NCBI RefSeq assembly: GCF_900100345.1
Contig: NZ_FMTT01000021.1
Coordinates: forward strand, 1-64,000
DNA from: Paenibacillus tianmuensis
Lineage (GTDB): Bacteria; Bacillota; Bacilli; Paenibacillales; NBRC-103111
Direction of reading: 5' to 3'
DNA length: 64,000 bases
The position numbers were made by a program, and so were the translations under genes. How positions within the stretch are numbered: the stretch's first letter is position 1; the number at the start of each line of letters is the position of its first letter. This document shows, piece by piece, positions 44,134-53,569 of this stretch. The notes under the pieces are model-generated. The model was not told where the DNA came from. It saw nothing but the letters and a program-made list of their open reading frames with translations, and searched no databases.

Positions 44134-47049
44134 CTATCCGGCCTGGGAGTCTTCGTCGCCGGAAGGCTGGCGCGTTTTCGGCTCGATCTCGATCAGATCG
44201 GGCTTCCGGGTGATCTCTTCGACCTCGATGCCGTTTTTGGCGAGCGTGTTGGTCAGGAAATTTTCATCCTGTGCCGGGAAAATGTACGCCGGATGCCGAT
44301 CGGTGTTGCTAAGCAACTGCTCGGCCACCTGCAGCAGCTTATCCATCGAGAACGGCTTGCGCAAAAACTTTTCGATATCCCTCTCGTGATAATCCTGCGG
44401 CGGCTCCAGAGCCGTGGATACGATCACCGGGGTCCGGTAAAACTTCGGATGGCGATACAGCTCGCCGATGAAATCCCAGCCGTTCTTCGTTCCCTCCAAA
44501 TGAATGTCCACGATACACAGTCTTGGACCGCCCTCTTCGATCCGGTGCAGGGCGAGAATGCCTTCCTCGGCCGAACGCACGTGCATCGTCGGGATATGCA
44601 GCTTGGCGAGCGCCACTTGAATCAGCTTCGCCAAATTATCGTCATCCTCCAAAATCATGATGCTGTTGTCCGCCGTTCCGACCCGGTAAGCTTGGAGCGT
44701 CACCGTGAAGGTCGTGCCTGCGCCCATCTCCGATTCGAACGCGACTGTCCCTTCGTGGCCTTCGATGATTTCCCGCACGATGGATAGTCCGAGGCCTGTT
44801 CCGCCAATCTGCCTGCGGTCGGAATTGTCGACGCGGTAAAATTTGGAAAACAGCTTATCCTTGGCTTCCTCCGGGATACCGAGCCCGTAATCCTGGATCA
44901 GGAATTGTACGGCTTGACCATCCTGCCGGAGCGTCAGATCGACGCGCTCCGCCTGAGGCGAATATTTGATCGCGTTGCTGAGCAGGTTGTGCGCCACCTG
45001 CTTCAACCGGTCCGCATCACCGCGCACCCATACTTCGTGCAGCGGCAGATGCAGCGAGAGGTCGTGGCTTTGCTTGCCTCGCCATTGCTCGACCACCTCT
45101 TGCAGCAGCTCTCCCAGCTCCACCGGAGCAAAATGATAAATTTGCTTGCCGGATTCCATCCGCTGCAGATCCAAAAAGTCGTTGATCAGCGTCGAAAGCC
45201 GGGTCGCCTCTTTATAGACGGTTTGCAGGTAACGCTGCTGCTTCTCCGGCGTAAGCTGGCGATGAAGCAATATCTCGATAAAACCGAGGACGCTCGCAAG
45301 CGGCGTTCGCAGCTCGTGCGAGACGATGCTGATGAATTCGTTTTTCATTTCGTCGACTTTCTCTTCCTCGGTCCGGTCGCGGAACACGAACAGGAAGCCG
45401 AGCTCCTCGTCGTGGCGTTCGACCATCATTCGGATGGCGTACAGCTCCACATATCTTTGCTGATCCTCCCCGTCGGTGAAGGAGAAGCGCTCCGTCAGCT
45501 TGTTCAAGTCGCCGCGCAGCAGACTGCGGATCGATTGGGAAACGCGGGCGAAGCTTGGCGAGCTATCGAGCAGCTCCTGACTGATCTCGGTGATCGACTC
45601 GCCGGTGCGTCCGCTAAGCCGAAGGAAATCGTGCATGCGATGATTGAAAAACATCAGCTTCCCTGAAGCGTCGCACATCATCATGCCCTCGTGGGTCGAT
45701 TCGAGGACGTTGTTGATCAGGTCGCGTTGCTCCTCCATGGCCGCCTTCTCCTGTTGAAGCTGCTCGTAGAGCGCCTCCAGACGGGCGGATTGACGGCGGC
45801 GCTCCTCGTTCATTTGCTGCGTCAGGAAGGCAAGTCCGAATTGGCGGATGAGCCCTTTGGCCAGCCGTGTTTTTTGCTCGTCCGGCGAAGTTAGATATCC
45901 GGTCAGCAGCAGGAAGCCGGTCGGTTCATGCTCATCGTTGAACAGCGGATAATACCGGTCTATCGCGTGGGTGATGCTTTGATGGAAGCCGCGTTCCTGC
46001 GCGGTGGCTTGACGCACGCTCTCCAGCGGCATTTTCTCCTTCAGGACGCGCCGTGCCAGGCCGAACAGCTCGCTTTCCAGCATGGCGGGCAGCGTCGACG
46101 GATAGCCGATGGAATAGGCAACCCGATAAGCCACTTCCGTCCCGTCGCCGCCCGGCGTTTTCAAGACAAGCAGAGCTGCGTCAAGCTGCAGCGATTGCAG
46201 CAGCGCCGGGAGAGAAGCGTTCAAAAAGTCGGCCATGTTCGTCGAGCCGGTCAGCTTTTCCTGATAGCTGCTGATGGCCTCCAATTCCAGCTCGCGCTGC
46301 GACAGCTTCTCCAGCGTCGCTTCCTGCTCCTCCTGCTGGGCAACGATCTCTTCGTTCTGCACCTCTAAGCTTTCCGCCATGAACCGGTACGTTTCCTCGC
46401 TTTTGCGCAGCGCCGCTTCCGCCCGATTGGCCCGGTTGAAGAGAAAGAGTGAGAACAGGCCGACGATAATGGCGATCCCGCTCCCAATCAAAACGATGAC
46501 GCGCCCCCGTTTATCTGCGGTTTGAGCCGATGTATACGCTTCCGATGCAATGAGATCGATCTCGGCGGTCAGCTTCGTATGAATTTGGCGAAAGCGGTCC
46601 ATCTGGTTTTTACCCATGGACACCCGCTTGATCGCATCGGGCAGTTTCCCGGCGCGAATCAACTCGATTTGGCTGGAATAATGCTCCTGCAGCCGCTGAA
46701 TTTGCGGGATCGCGTCGCCTTCCATGACACCGCGCAAGCCGGGGTATTTTTTTTGAAAATCAGCCATAGCAAGCAGGTCGTCCTGCATCTGGGCTTTGCC
46801 GAAATCGTAGGGCTCCAAGTACTTTTCGTCTTCCGTCACTTCGTAGCCCCGCAGCCCGGATTCCATATTGACCAGGTCAGCCAGTAAGCTTTCGGCCAAA
46901 ATGTTTAGCGGAATCACTTCGTTAACGACTCTGTTCAATTCCTTTTCCGTACTGGAGGATGCGACAAAGCTGGAGATGCTGATCGTCACGAGCAGGAAAA
47001 CGACGACGATAACGTAACCGAGTGAAATTTTTGATCGTGTGATGTTCAT
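44134..47049 (-). CDS. CHASE3 hybrid histidine kinase with terminal receiver
   Basis: Large membrane kinase of 971 residues. Two membrane segments (about 10-30 and 180-200) flank a CHASE3 sensor (STEKELNRVVNEVIPLN.., MESGLRGYEVTEDEKYLEPY). Inside the cell come a coiled coil, a GAF-like domain, a PAS domain, H-box NEFISIVSHELRTPLASVLG, N-box VAHNLLSNAIKYSP, G-boxes DYGLGIPE and GTGLGLSIV. A receiver (IMILEDDDNLAKLIQ, acceptor in LCIVDIHLEG, Lys in KFLRKPFS) follows, then a short tail. ATG 47049 follows GAAGGTGG. It has no cognate regulator nearby, so it probably acts through a phosphorelay or on an unlinked partner. Confidence 0.9.
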   Translation of the reverse strand: MNITRSKISLGYVIVVVFLLVTISISSFVASSSTEKELNRVVNEVIPLNILAESLLADLVNMESGLRGYEVTEDEKYLEPYDFGKAQMQDDLLAMADFQKKYPGLRGVMEGDAIPQIQRLQEHYSSQIELIRAGKLPDAIKRVSMGKNQMDRFRQIHTKLTAEIDLIASEAYTSAQTADKRGRVIVLIGSGIAIIVGLFSLFLFNRANRAEAALRKSEETYRFMAESLEVQNEEIVAQQEEQEATLEKLSQRELELEAISSYQEKLTGSTNMADFLNASLPALLQSLQLDAALLVLKTPGGDGTEVAYRVAYSIGYPSTLPAMLESELFGLARRVLKEKMPLESVRQATAQERGFHQSITHAIDRYYPLFNDEHEPTGFLLLTGYLTSPDEQKTRLAKGLIRQFGLAFLTQQMNEERRRQSARLEALYEQLQQEKAAMEEQRDLINNVLESTHEGMMMCDASGKLMFFNHRMHDFLRLSGRTGESITEISQELLDSSPSFARVSQSIRSLLRGDLNKLTERFSFTDGEDQQRYVELYAIRMMVERHDEELGFLFVFRDRTEEEKVDEMKNEFISIVSHELRTPLASVLGFIEILLHRQLTPEKQQRYLQTVYKEATRLSTLINDFLDLQRMESGKQIYHFAPVELGELLQEVVEQWRGKQSHDLSLHLPLHEVWVRGDADRLKQVAHNLLSNAIKYSPQAERVDLTLRQDGQAVQFLIQDYGLGIPEEAKDKLFSKFYRVDNSDRRQIGGTGLGLSIVREIIEGHEGTVAFESEMGAGTTFTVTLQAYRVGTADNSIMILEDDDNLAKLIQVALAKLHIPTMHVRSAEEGILALHRIEEGGPRLCIVDIHLEGTKNGWDFIGELYRHPKFYRTPVIVSTALEPPQDYHERDIEKFLRKPFSMDKLLQVAEQLLSNTDRHPAYIFPAQDENFLTNTLAKNGIEVEEITRKPDLIEIEPKTRQPSGDEDSQAG

Positions 47050-47381
47050 GGCGGAGCCACCTTCTCGGTATATAGACATTTTTTGTACGTTCCTAGTTCG
47101 ACAAAAGCAGGGTAAATCCTCTATAGCGAACAATGCTATTCGAGCCGGAACGAAAAAATTATTGTTGTTTCGCCGAAAAGGGAGGCTTATATCAACGTGA
47201 GTCGAAGGATGTCAGGAAGTGAAAGAAAAGGAAAGGAGGATAGGGGAAGGACGCGTGTCGTCAAGCCGCATGCTGGAGTTGGCGTCCTTACTTGATTCGG
47301 ATTAGGCTGTGCTTGAAGCGCGAGAAAAGGAGGACTTGCCACAGGTCTTCGTTTCCTGCTGGCGGCGAACGGCGGAGCGGC
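47050..47381. other. Intergenic region without a supported gene
   Basis: About 330 bases between the SNF2 gene and the hybrid kinase gene. I see a short GTG frame of 16 codons near 47255 behind AAAGGAGG, too short to support, and no clear terminator. The kinase promoter should lie near 47060-47160, but no hexamer pair stands out. Confidence 0.5.
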
Positions 47382-50300
47382 TCAGGCGCGCTCCACCCAT
47401 TCGCTGCGGAGGGAGAACAACTCTCTCAAGTCGTCCGTCGACAGCTCGGTGATCCACTGTTCGCCGGTGCCGACGATTTGCTGGCTAAGCCCAAGCTTCT
47501 TGTCGATCATCTCGTCGATGCGTTCCTCCAGCGTCCCCAGCGTGACGAATTTGTGCACCTGCACATGGCGCGTCTGGCCGATCCGGAAGGCGCGGTCCGT
47601 CGCCTGGTTTTCCACGGCGGGATTCCACCAGCGGTCGAAATGGAACACGTGATTCGCCGCGGTCAAGTTAAGTCCGGTCCCGCCGGCTTTGAGCGACAGC
47701 AGGAAGATGCCGGAATCGTCCTCCTCCGGCGGCACTTCGCCTTGGAACGTTTCGATCATGCGGTCTCGCTCCGCCTTGGAGCTGCCTCCGTGAAGAAAGG
47801 ACACCTTGCCTCCAAACTCTTCTTCCAGCACCCGCCGCAGCAGATGTCCGGTCTCCACGAATTGGGTGAAAATGAGGCACTTGTCGCCTTCCTGCCGCAG
47901 CTCCTGCACCATTTCCAGCAGCCGTTCGACCTTGTTCGACCGCTCGCGCAACGGAGCCCGGACGGCATCCTTGGCGAGCAGCGCCGGATGGTTGCAGATT
48001 TGCTTCAGCTTCGTCAACGCGGCGAGAATCATCCCGCGGCGTTCCATGGCCGACAGCTTGTCGATCCGCTCGAACATGTCTTGAATATAGTTTTCGTACA
48101 GTGTCGCCTGCTCGGCCGTCAGCGAGACGTACGTTTTGTACTCGTACTTTTCCGGCAGATCGAGTTGAATGGACGGGTCCTTCTTGACGCGCCGCAGCAG
48201 GAAGGGCCGGATCAGCCGCTGTACCTTGGCGATCAGCTCCTTGTCCTGCGTACGCTCGATGGCGCCAACGTACCGCTGGGTGAAATCGCGCAGCGTGCCG
48301 AGATAGCCCGGGTTGAGAAAATCGAAGATCGACCACAGCTCGGTCAGCCGGTTCTCGATCGGGGTCCCGGTCAGGGCGATCCGGTGCCGCCCGCCGAGCT
48401 TGCGGATCGACTGCGCCTGCTTTGTGTAGGCATTCTTAATGTTCTGTGCTTCGTCAAGGCAGATCGATTCCCATGAAACGGAGCCCAGCTCCGTCTCGTC
48501 CAAATGCGACAGCGTGTACGTCGTCAGCACGAGGTCGCTGTCGCCGCAGCTCTCGGCGAAGCTATTTCCTTTGGCCCGGGCAGGCCCATAATGCAGATGT
48601 ACGCGCAGGTCCGGCGCGAAGCGCTGCAGCTCCTTCTGCCAGTTGCCCAGCACGGACGTCGGGCAGATCAGCAGGGAAGGGGCGGCTCCGCCGGTCTGCG
48701 GCGTGTCGGCCGCTTGGGGATCGGCGGCCAGCCGGTGCTCCCGGAGGTGCAGCAAATACGTGATCATCTGGATCGTCTTGCCGAGCCCCATGTCGTCGGC
48801 CAGACAGCCGCCGAGGCCGCACTCGCGCAAGAATACGAGCCACGAGATGCCTTCCACCTGATACGGCCGAAGCTTGCCGCGGAAGCTGTCCGGCGGCTCC
48901 AGCAGCGGAGGGCGCTTCGCGTGGTTAAGCAGATCGACAAGCTCCTGAAGCTGCTCGTCAAGCTCGACTTCCATGTTGAGCGTACGGTGGAAGTCTTTGT
49001 CCTCTTCGCCTTCGCTGGAGCCGAGCAGATGAAGCTCCAGCACGTCGCGGAACGACAGCCCTTGCTTCTTCTCAACCTGATGCATGACGCGCTGGAGCTG
49101 GGCGAGATGAACCGGGTCGAGCTGTACCCACTGCCCGCGGATTTGCACGAGCCGCCGGTTCTGCTCCAGCAGCTCGCGGAATTCGGCTTCGGTTAGCTCG
49201 ACGTCGCCCAGCGCGATTTTCCAATCGAACTGCATGAGCTGATTCAGGCCGAACATCGACTGCGGGCCGGAGCCGACCGACGATTTGATCTTCGCTTTGA
49301 GGCGTGGACGCCATCTGCGGATGCGTTCCCACCATGCGGGCAGGATGACTGAATAGCCCGCTTCCATCAGACGCAGGCTGCCTTTGGCCAGCAGCTCCCA
49401 CGCCTCGTCCGGCGTCAGTGTGCTGCGCAGCCCGGCTTCGCCCTCGGCCAGCCACGGCAGCATGCGCCGCCATTTCGCCGTATCTCGCGCTGCGCGGCCG
49501 AGATGCGGGCGCCACTCGGCGGGGAGCGCCTCTGCCGCAGCGGCCGCCATAGCTTCGCGGTTCGCGGCGTTGTCCGCGGGCACTTCCGCTTGCGCCGTTA
49601 TGCCGCCTGCCGCATCGCTTGCGGCCCCGTCCGCGGCCGTCCCGCCGGACTCCGGCTCCGCCGCGGTCCAACCGGCGACGGCGGACGGGGCCACTTCATG
49701 CTGCACGTCCTTGTCGCTGCGGTCCTGCAGCACGACGCGCAGCGGCCATGCGCCGCCGGACTCCGCCGGCTCTTCGAGCTTCAGGCACGTGCGGAACGGC
49801 GTGCCGTCGGACTGCCAGCCGATGGAGATGAGCCAGTCCTCTTCGTCCATCCATAGCTCGGCCGCTTGCCCGCCCCCGCGTCCAAGCAGCGGAAACGAGC
49901 GCTCCAGTTGCTCCAGACTCTGGCGCATGACGCCGTCCTCCTGAATCCACGCCGGGATGAGCAGATCCAGCCAATGCTGCGCAACCGGCGAGGCGGACCA
50001 GGCCGCTGCCGCCTCGGGCAGCTGCAGCTTCCAGCCGAGCTCTCCGGCCTTCCATTTGGCGAAATCCGGCATGAAGCGGCCGTGCGTCAGCGCTTCCTTG
50101 ACATAGGGCGCAAGCTGCGTCAGCTCTTTCAGCTCGCGGCCGAAGGCGAGCCGCTGGTGCCGGACGATACCCGGGGCCGCAAAATAGTCAAGTGCTTCCA
50201 GCACAGGCAGCAGCAATCCTTCGACGTTCTGCGACTCGATGACTTCGATGAACGTTCCGTAGAAGGAAGGCTCGTGCCAAGCGAACAGCCAGTCCCGCAA

Positions 50301-50414
50301 ATCATAAGCGTCGCAGACGCCGCCGTTATAGCGGGCGCCCCACAGGAAGAAGCCGCCCTGTGGCGCCCAGCGCACGTGGACGTGGGTGAGGCCCGTATCG
50401 GTCATGGAATCCAT
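47382..50414 (-). CDS. SNF2-family DEAD/DEAH helicase-like ATPase
   Basis: DNA-translocating ATPase of 1010 residues. The first ~480 residues are the bacterial SNF2-associated region. The RecA-like core has YQVEGISWLV, Walker A as DDMGLGKTIQM, motif II DEAQ in ICLDEAQNIKN, motif III LTGTPIENRLTELWS, and C-terminal motifs FTQFVETGHLL, GGTGLNLTAANHVFHFD and RAFRIGQTRHVQVHKF. ATG 50414 follows GAGGAAAGGAAA and overlaps the stop of the SWIM gene by 13 bases, so they form a coupled pair. A role in DNA repair, recombination or transcription recycling is possible; none is proven by sequence. Confidence 0.92.
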   Translation of the reverse strand: MDSMTDTGLTHVHVRWAPQGGFFLWGARYNGGVCDAYDLRDWLFAWHEPSFYGTFIEVIESQNVEGLLLPVLEALDYFAAPGIVRHQRLAFGRELKELTQLAPYVKEALTHGRFMPDFAKWKAGELGWKLQLPEAAAAWSASPVAQHWLDLLIPAWIQEDGVMRQSLEQLERSFPLLGRGGGQAAELWMDEEDWLISIGWQSDGTPFRTCLKLEEPAESGGAWPLRVVLQDRSDKDVQHEVAPSAVAGWTAAEPESGGTAADGAASDAAGGITAQAEVPADNAANREAMAAAAAEALPAEWRPHLGRAARDTAKWRRMLPWLAEGEAGLRSTLTPDEAWELLAKGSLRLMEAGYSVILPAWWERIRRWRPRLKAKIKSSVGSGPQSMFGLNQLMQFDWKIALGDVELTEAEFRELLEQNRRLVQIRGQWVQLDPVHLAQLQRVMHQVEKKQGLSFRDVLELHLLGSSEGEEDKDFHRTLNMEVELDEQLQELVDLLNHAKRPPLLEPPDSFRGKLRPYQVEGISWLVFLRECGLGGCLADDMGLGKTIQMITYLLHLREHRLAADPQAADTPQTGGAAPSLLICPTSVLGNWQKELQRFAPDLRVHLHYGPARAKGNSFAESCGDSDLVLTTYTLSHLDETELGSVSWESICLDEAQNIKNAYTKQAQSIRKLGGRHRIALTGTPIENRLTELWSIFDFLNPGYLGTLRDFTQRYVGAIERTQDKELIAKVQRLIRPFLLRRVKKDPSIQLDLPEKYEYKTYVSLTAEQATLYENYIQDMFERIDKLSAMERRGMILAALTKLKQICNHPALLAKDAVRAPLRERSNKVERLLEMVQELRQEGDKCLIFTQFVETGHLLRRVLEEEFGGKVSFLHGGSSKAERDRMIETFQGEVPPEEDDSGIFLLSLKAGGTGLNLTAANHVFHFDRWWNPAVENQATDRAFRIGQTRHVQVHKFVTLGTLEERIDEMIDKKLGLSQQIVGTGEQWITELSTDDLRELFSLRSEWVERA

Positions 50415-52006
50415 TTTCCTTTCCTCAGCTCTTCCTGCAGCGCGCGCAGGCGCGAATATTTCATCGCCAGCCGGTAAATGAAATCTTCCCAGTCGTTCGA
50501 CCGGTTCAGTTTTGTGTATAGGGTGTGCAGCTTTTTCAGCAAGTGAACGGCTTTTTTGTAGGCTATCCGGTTTTTCTCCGCGATGCCACGCTCTACCGCC
50601 TGATGAAACAGAGGCAGCATCAGCGACGGGTCGTGCTTTTCGACCGTTTGCAAATCCAGCGAGTACAAGTCCAGCGGCGAGACGCGATTCGAGAGCTGCA
50701 AGTCGATCCAAGCCTTATAGCGCTCCGCCTGCATCAAGTAAGCCGTATAGAAACCGTACGTCCGCGGCAGAAGCGCGATCATGACCGACACCCACTCGCC
50801 GTCGTCGGTCTGCCGCTGCACCGCTTCCATCCAATATTGGCAAAACTGCCGCAGCTCCTCCTGCTGGGCCCGCTGCACGACAGGCAGCATCCAGCGCAGC
50901 CAAGCCAGCATCTGGTCCCACGCTTCTTCCTCGTAGCAGCGGTGTAGATAGAGGAAGTAGTCCCGCGCTTCCCGCTTGGACAGCGCTTCGAGCTTCTGCC
51001 GCGCCGCGTCGTCGTCGCCTTCGATCACGGCAAAATGCGCCTCCGCCAGCAGCAGCGCATCCCGCCGCCTCGGCATCAGATCGAGCGCTTCCAGCATGAG
51101 CCGCAGCCGGGCGCGCTCCTCCGCCATCCATGTGGGAAAGCTTGTCATCCGCCACCAGACGCTGCGGTATACGGTAGACCACGACAAAGGCGATTCCTTC
51201 CCCGACAGCGCCGCTTCCGCCAGCAGGCCGAGCGTCTCCTTCCAGGGAGCCGAAGCTTTTTCCGCCAGCAGCGCGACATCGAGCCGGGGCACAAGCCGCA
51301 GCAGCTCCTCCAGACATTGGCGGCTGACCGTCCGGCAGCCCGTTTCGATATAATAAGAAAGGTAAGACGTTTTCGTCTCCTGATAAAATTGTTCGATTTT
51401 CCGCATCACGAAGAACAGCACATGAAGCGCGTACAGCTCCCGCAGCGGCTGCTCCCAGCTTTCGCCGTGGCGCGTCAGCTTTTCCTTGACTGAGCTGTAG
51501 AACAGCTCGATCGACTGCTGCTGGTTAAGGGAAAAGCCGTAAAACTGCTGGTCGAAAAACTTCTGCCACTGGGCCGGCGTGTGATCCGGGGCCGGAGGCT
51601 CGAACCGGTCCTGCCGCTTCTCCGCAGCCTTGGAGACCGCTGTCTGCTTGGCCTGCTGCCGCGAGCGCACGGCGGCGATCGCTTGCTTGAGCTGCTGCAG
51701 CAGCAGCTCCGGACGGCCGAACGGCGCGTACAGAGCAAAAGCGACTGCGGCCATGTGCTTGCAGTTGTCCCCGTCCGGGCAGCTGCATTCGCTTTTGCCG
51801 AGCTGGTCCAGATCGAGAATCACTTCGTAGCGCTTCGTACCGCGCACCAAAGCATGCACTTCCACGCCATGCTCCAGCTCCAGCTCCGCCACTTGTCCCT
51901 TGTGGTAATAAGCCCATCCGCGCTCAAGCCTGGCCGGGTCGAAATTGTCGCGCAGATGCCCGATCAGTTCGTTTATTCGATTTTTCGGAATCTGCAGCTT
52001 CAGCAT
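50402..52006 (-). CDS. SWIM zinc-finger protein
   Basis: A 534-residue protein with the SWIM zinc finger CSCPDGDNCKH (CxC then CxH, residues ~63-73) expected to bind DNA or protein. The N-terminus (RLERGWAYYHKGQVAELELE) is typical of SWIM partners of bacterial SNF2 ATPases. The remaining ~430 residues are helical repeats rich in Trp, Leu and Arg (YLHRCYEEEAWDQMLAWLRW). ATG 52006 follows GGCGGTGGG; upstream in-frame codons are unsupported. First gene of a two-gene unit with the SNF2 ATPase, which it probably guides to DNA. Confidence 0.88.
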   Translation of the reverse strand: MLKLQIPKNRINELIGHLRDNFDPARLERGWAYYHKGQVAELELEHGVEVHALVRGTKRYEVILDLDQLGKSECSCPDGDNCKHMAAVAFALYAPFGRPELLLQQLKQAIAAVRSRQQAKQTAVSKAAEKRQDRFEPPAPDHTPAQWQKFFDQQFYGFSLNQQQSIELFYSSVKEKLTRHGESWEQPLRELYALHVLFFVMRKIEQFYQETKTSYLSYYIETGCRTVSRQCLEELLRLVPRLDVALLAEKASAPWKETLGLLAEAALSGKESPLSWSTVYRSVWWRMTSFPTWMAEERARLRLMLEALDLMPRRRDALLLAEAHFAVIEGDDDAARQKLEALSKREARDYFLYLHRCYEEEAWDQMLAWLRWMLPVVQRAQQEELRQFCQYWMEAVQRQTDDGEWVSVMIALLPRTYGFYTAYLMQAERYKAWIDLQLSNRVSPLDLYSLDLQTVEKHDPSLMLPLFHQAVERGIAEKNRIAYKKAVHLLKKLHTLYTKLNRSNDWEDFIYRLAMKYSRLRALQEELRKGKWIP

Positions 52007-52122
52007 GTTTCGCCCACCGCCCTTTTTGTCTATCCTTATAGTGTACCAGATTTTGCATCGAAATGCGTGCGGGATCAAGGCCGAAACTCGATTTTTCCTT
52101 GTACACGGCTTTATGTCTTCGG

Positions 52123-52151
52123 TTGCGGGCGGTCTGGTTTCCGAGTACAAT
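52123..52151 (+). promoter_or_regulatory. Candidate SigA promoter
   Basis: TTGCGG (52123-52128), a 17-base spacer and TACAAT (52146-52151). It would drive the two small genes at 52292 and 52601 with a ~135-base leader. Confidence 0.45.
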
Positions 52152-52291
52152 GAGTCAAAAGGATTGCCAAACAGGATTGCAGTTGCCGTCCGCCCGTCCG
52201 CGAGCCGCCGTCTCTTCGGAGAGTATGGACTTACGGACAGGGCGAATCCGATACGCGGAAACGAGGGTGGCAACGGGAAAGGCGGAGAACG

Positions 52292-52585
52292 ATGGGCATT
52301 AAATTCGGCAGGGAATACCGCGACATTATCGACGATTTCACGATTGCGCTGCAAGAAATCGAACGCTGCCACGAGTTTCTGGACATGTCGGCCGAGGACT
52401 GGGACGAATTGAACGAAGGCGAGCGGAAGGAGTGCATCAAGACGCTGGCCGACGATTTATTCTACGGGCTCGGAACGGAAGCGCAAATGAGCGTCAGCGA
52501 CTGTACCGTCACGCACGACCCGAAGCGGCATGTCATCCGCATCGATCGAGGGGAAGCGCTAACAAGGGTCATACACTTGGTATAA
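52292..52585 (+). CDS. Small acidic hypothetical protein, 97 residues
   Basis: A soluble acidic protein (REYRDIIDDFTIALQEIERC, MSAEDWDELNEGERKECIKT) that ends in a beta-type segment HDPKRHVIRIDRG. It looks like a small folded domain, and I expect relatives in other Paenibacillaceae, but I do not recognise the family. The ATG follows GGCGGAGAACG. It lies 15 bases before the pterin dehydratase gene and is probably cotranscribed with it. Function is unknown. Confidence 0.7.
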   Translation: MGIKFGREYRDIIDDFTIALQEIERCHEFLDMSAEDWDELNEGERKECIKTLADDLFYGLGTEAQMSVSDCTVTHDPKRHVIRIDRGEALTRVIHLV

Positions 52586-52600
52586 GGGGAGCGGCAGGGC

Positions 52601-52912
52601 ATGGGGAACAAGCTGACGGCGGAAGAAGTGAAGGCGAGGCTATCCGGCCTTGAGGGCTGGATGGTAGAAGAGGGGAAGTGGCTGGTGAAAAAATACCGCT
52701 TCCCCGCCTTCGCAGGCAGTATCGCGTTTGTGAACCGGATTGCAGAAATCGTGGAAGCCATGAACCATCACCCGATGATCGCCATCGATTATCGGATGGT
52801 GACGCTCCGCCTGACCTCGTGGCATGCGGGCGGATTGACGGAGCTGGATTTCGCGAGCATCGCCCGGTATGACGAGGCTTATGCCGGAAGCGCAGACGAA
52901 CGCACGCCGTAG
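52601..52912 (+). CDS. Pterin-4a-carbinolamine dehydratase
   Basis: Small cytosolic enzyme that dehydrates 4a-hydroxytetrahydropterin, recycling the cofactor of aromatic hydroxylases. The 103-residue protein shows the family core EAMNHHPMIAIDYRMVTLRL, with the catalytic His pair in NHHP, and TSWHAGGLTELDFASIA with the third His. Length is typical. The ATG lies near GGGGAGCGG. No hydroxylase gene is nearby, so another pterin role such as molybdopterin salvage cannot be excluded. Confidence 0.92.
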   Translation: MGNKLTAEEVKARLSGLEGWMVEEGKWLVKKYRFPAFAGSIAFVNRIAEIVEAMNHHPMIAIDYRMVTLRLTSWHAGGLTELDFASIARYDEAYAGSADERTP

Positions 52913-52920
52913 CGCTTGCT

Positions 52921-53067
52921 TTAGCCTCCTGCCTCGGCCATAGCTGCAAGCACGCGTGTGCGCACTTCGGCCGGCAGCGGCTGCCGCAAGGCGGCCTCCA
53001 GCCGGTCCCGCTGGATGCCCTGCCGCTTCAAAATGTCCGCGATCCGGAGCAGCGCTTCTTTTTTCAT
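52921..53067 (-). CDS. 48-residue helical small protein
   Basis: Reads MKKEALLRIADILKRQGIQR at the start and TRVLAAMAEAGG at the end, with stop at 52921. It follows the DinB gene by 16 bases on the same strand and has GGAG about nine bases before the ATG. Composition (Leu, Arg, Ala, Glu) suggests two amphipathic helices of a small DNA- or protein-binding domain. No family is recognised. It converges on the pterin dehydratase gene with only eight bases between stops. Confidence 0.6.
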   Translation of the reverse strand: MKKEALLRIADILKRQGIQRDRLEAALRQPLPAEVRTRVLAAMAEAGG

Positions 53068-53083
53068 TCGATGATCTCCGATC

Positions 53084-53569
53084 TTAGCTTGCTCGGCTCA
53101 AAAATTCGCGAATTTGCGCGATATGATGCCGGTCGTGCCAGACGAAATCCGGGATGTATTCCGAGATGACGAACGGTTTGCCGTCCAAGTCCGGAAACGA
53201 TCGTCGGAATTCTGTCTCGGACAACCCTTCCAACGTATCCACAAGGCGGCTGCGCCATAACATGAGCTCCTCTGCGAGCTTGCCTCCGGATTGATCCCGC
53301 CCGTATTGCGCCGCCCGAGCGTTAAACGCTTCGAAATCGAGATGCTTCAGCGTCAGCGGCTTGCCTTCCGCAATTTTGCCGATCGCCGACTCGTAGAAAT
53401 ATTGGTCCCATAGCAGCAGATGCCCAACTACTTCCTTCATCGTCCACTTGCCGGGCGCCAGAGGCTCGTCCCATATCCGCGCGTCCACGCTGCGGATTTC
53501 TTCCGCAAAAGCGAGCAGCCCGCGAAACTCGGCGAGAAGTTCGGCCTTCGGTTGTGCGTTATTCCCCAT
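53084..53569 (-). CDS. DinB-family metal-binding protein
   Basis: A four-helix-bundle protein of the DinB/YfiT superfamily, 161 residues, usually a metal-dependent enzyme or thiol-transferase of unknown substrate. Metal ligands are expected at His in MKEVVGHLLLWDQYFYE and in FVWHDRHHIAQIREFL. The start at 53569 overlaps the end of the acetyltransferase gene by 11 bases, so the genes form an operon with the 48-residue protein. The exact reaction is not known. Confidence 0.85.
   Translation of the reverse strand: MGNNAQPKAELLAEFRGLLAFAEEIRSVDARIWDEPLAPGKWTMKEVVGHLLLWDQYFYESAIGKIAEGKPLTLKHLDFEAFNARAAQYGRDQSGGKLAEELMLWRSRLVDTLEGLSETEFRRSFPDLDGKPFVISEYIPDFVWHDRHHIAQIREFLSRAS

Noticed and set aside
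47230-47312. 16-codon GTG frame behind AAAGGAGG
   Set aside because: Too short and with no other support; a chance purine-rich stretch is as likely.
50414-50711. 99-residue N-terminal extension of the SNF2 protein
   Set aside because: It overlaps the SWIM gene in another frame; the ribosome site and family start support ATG 50414.
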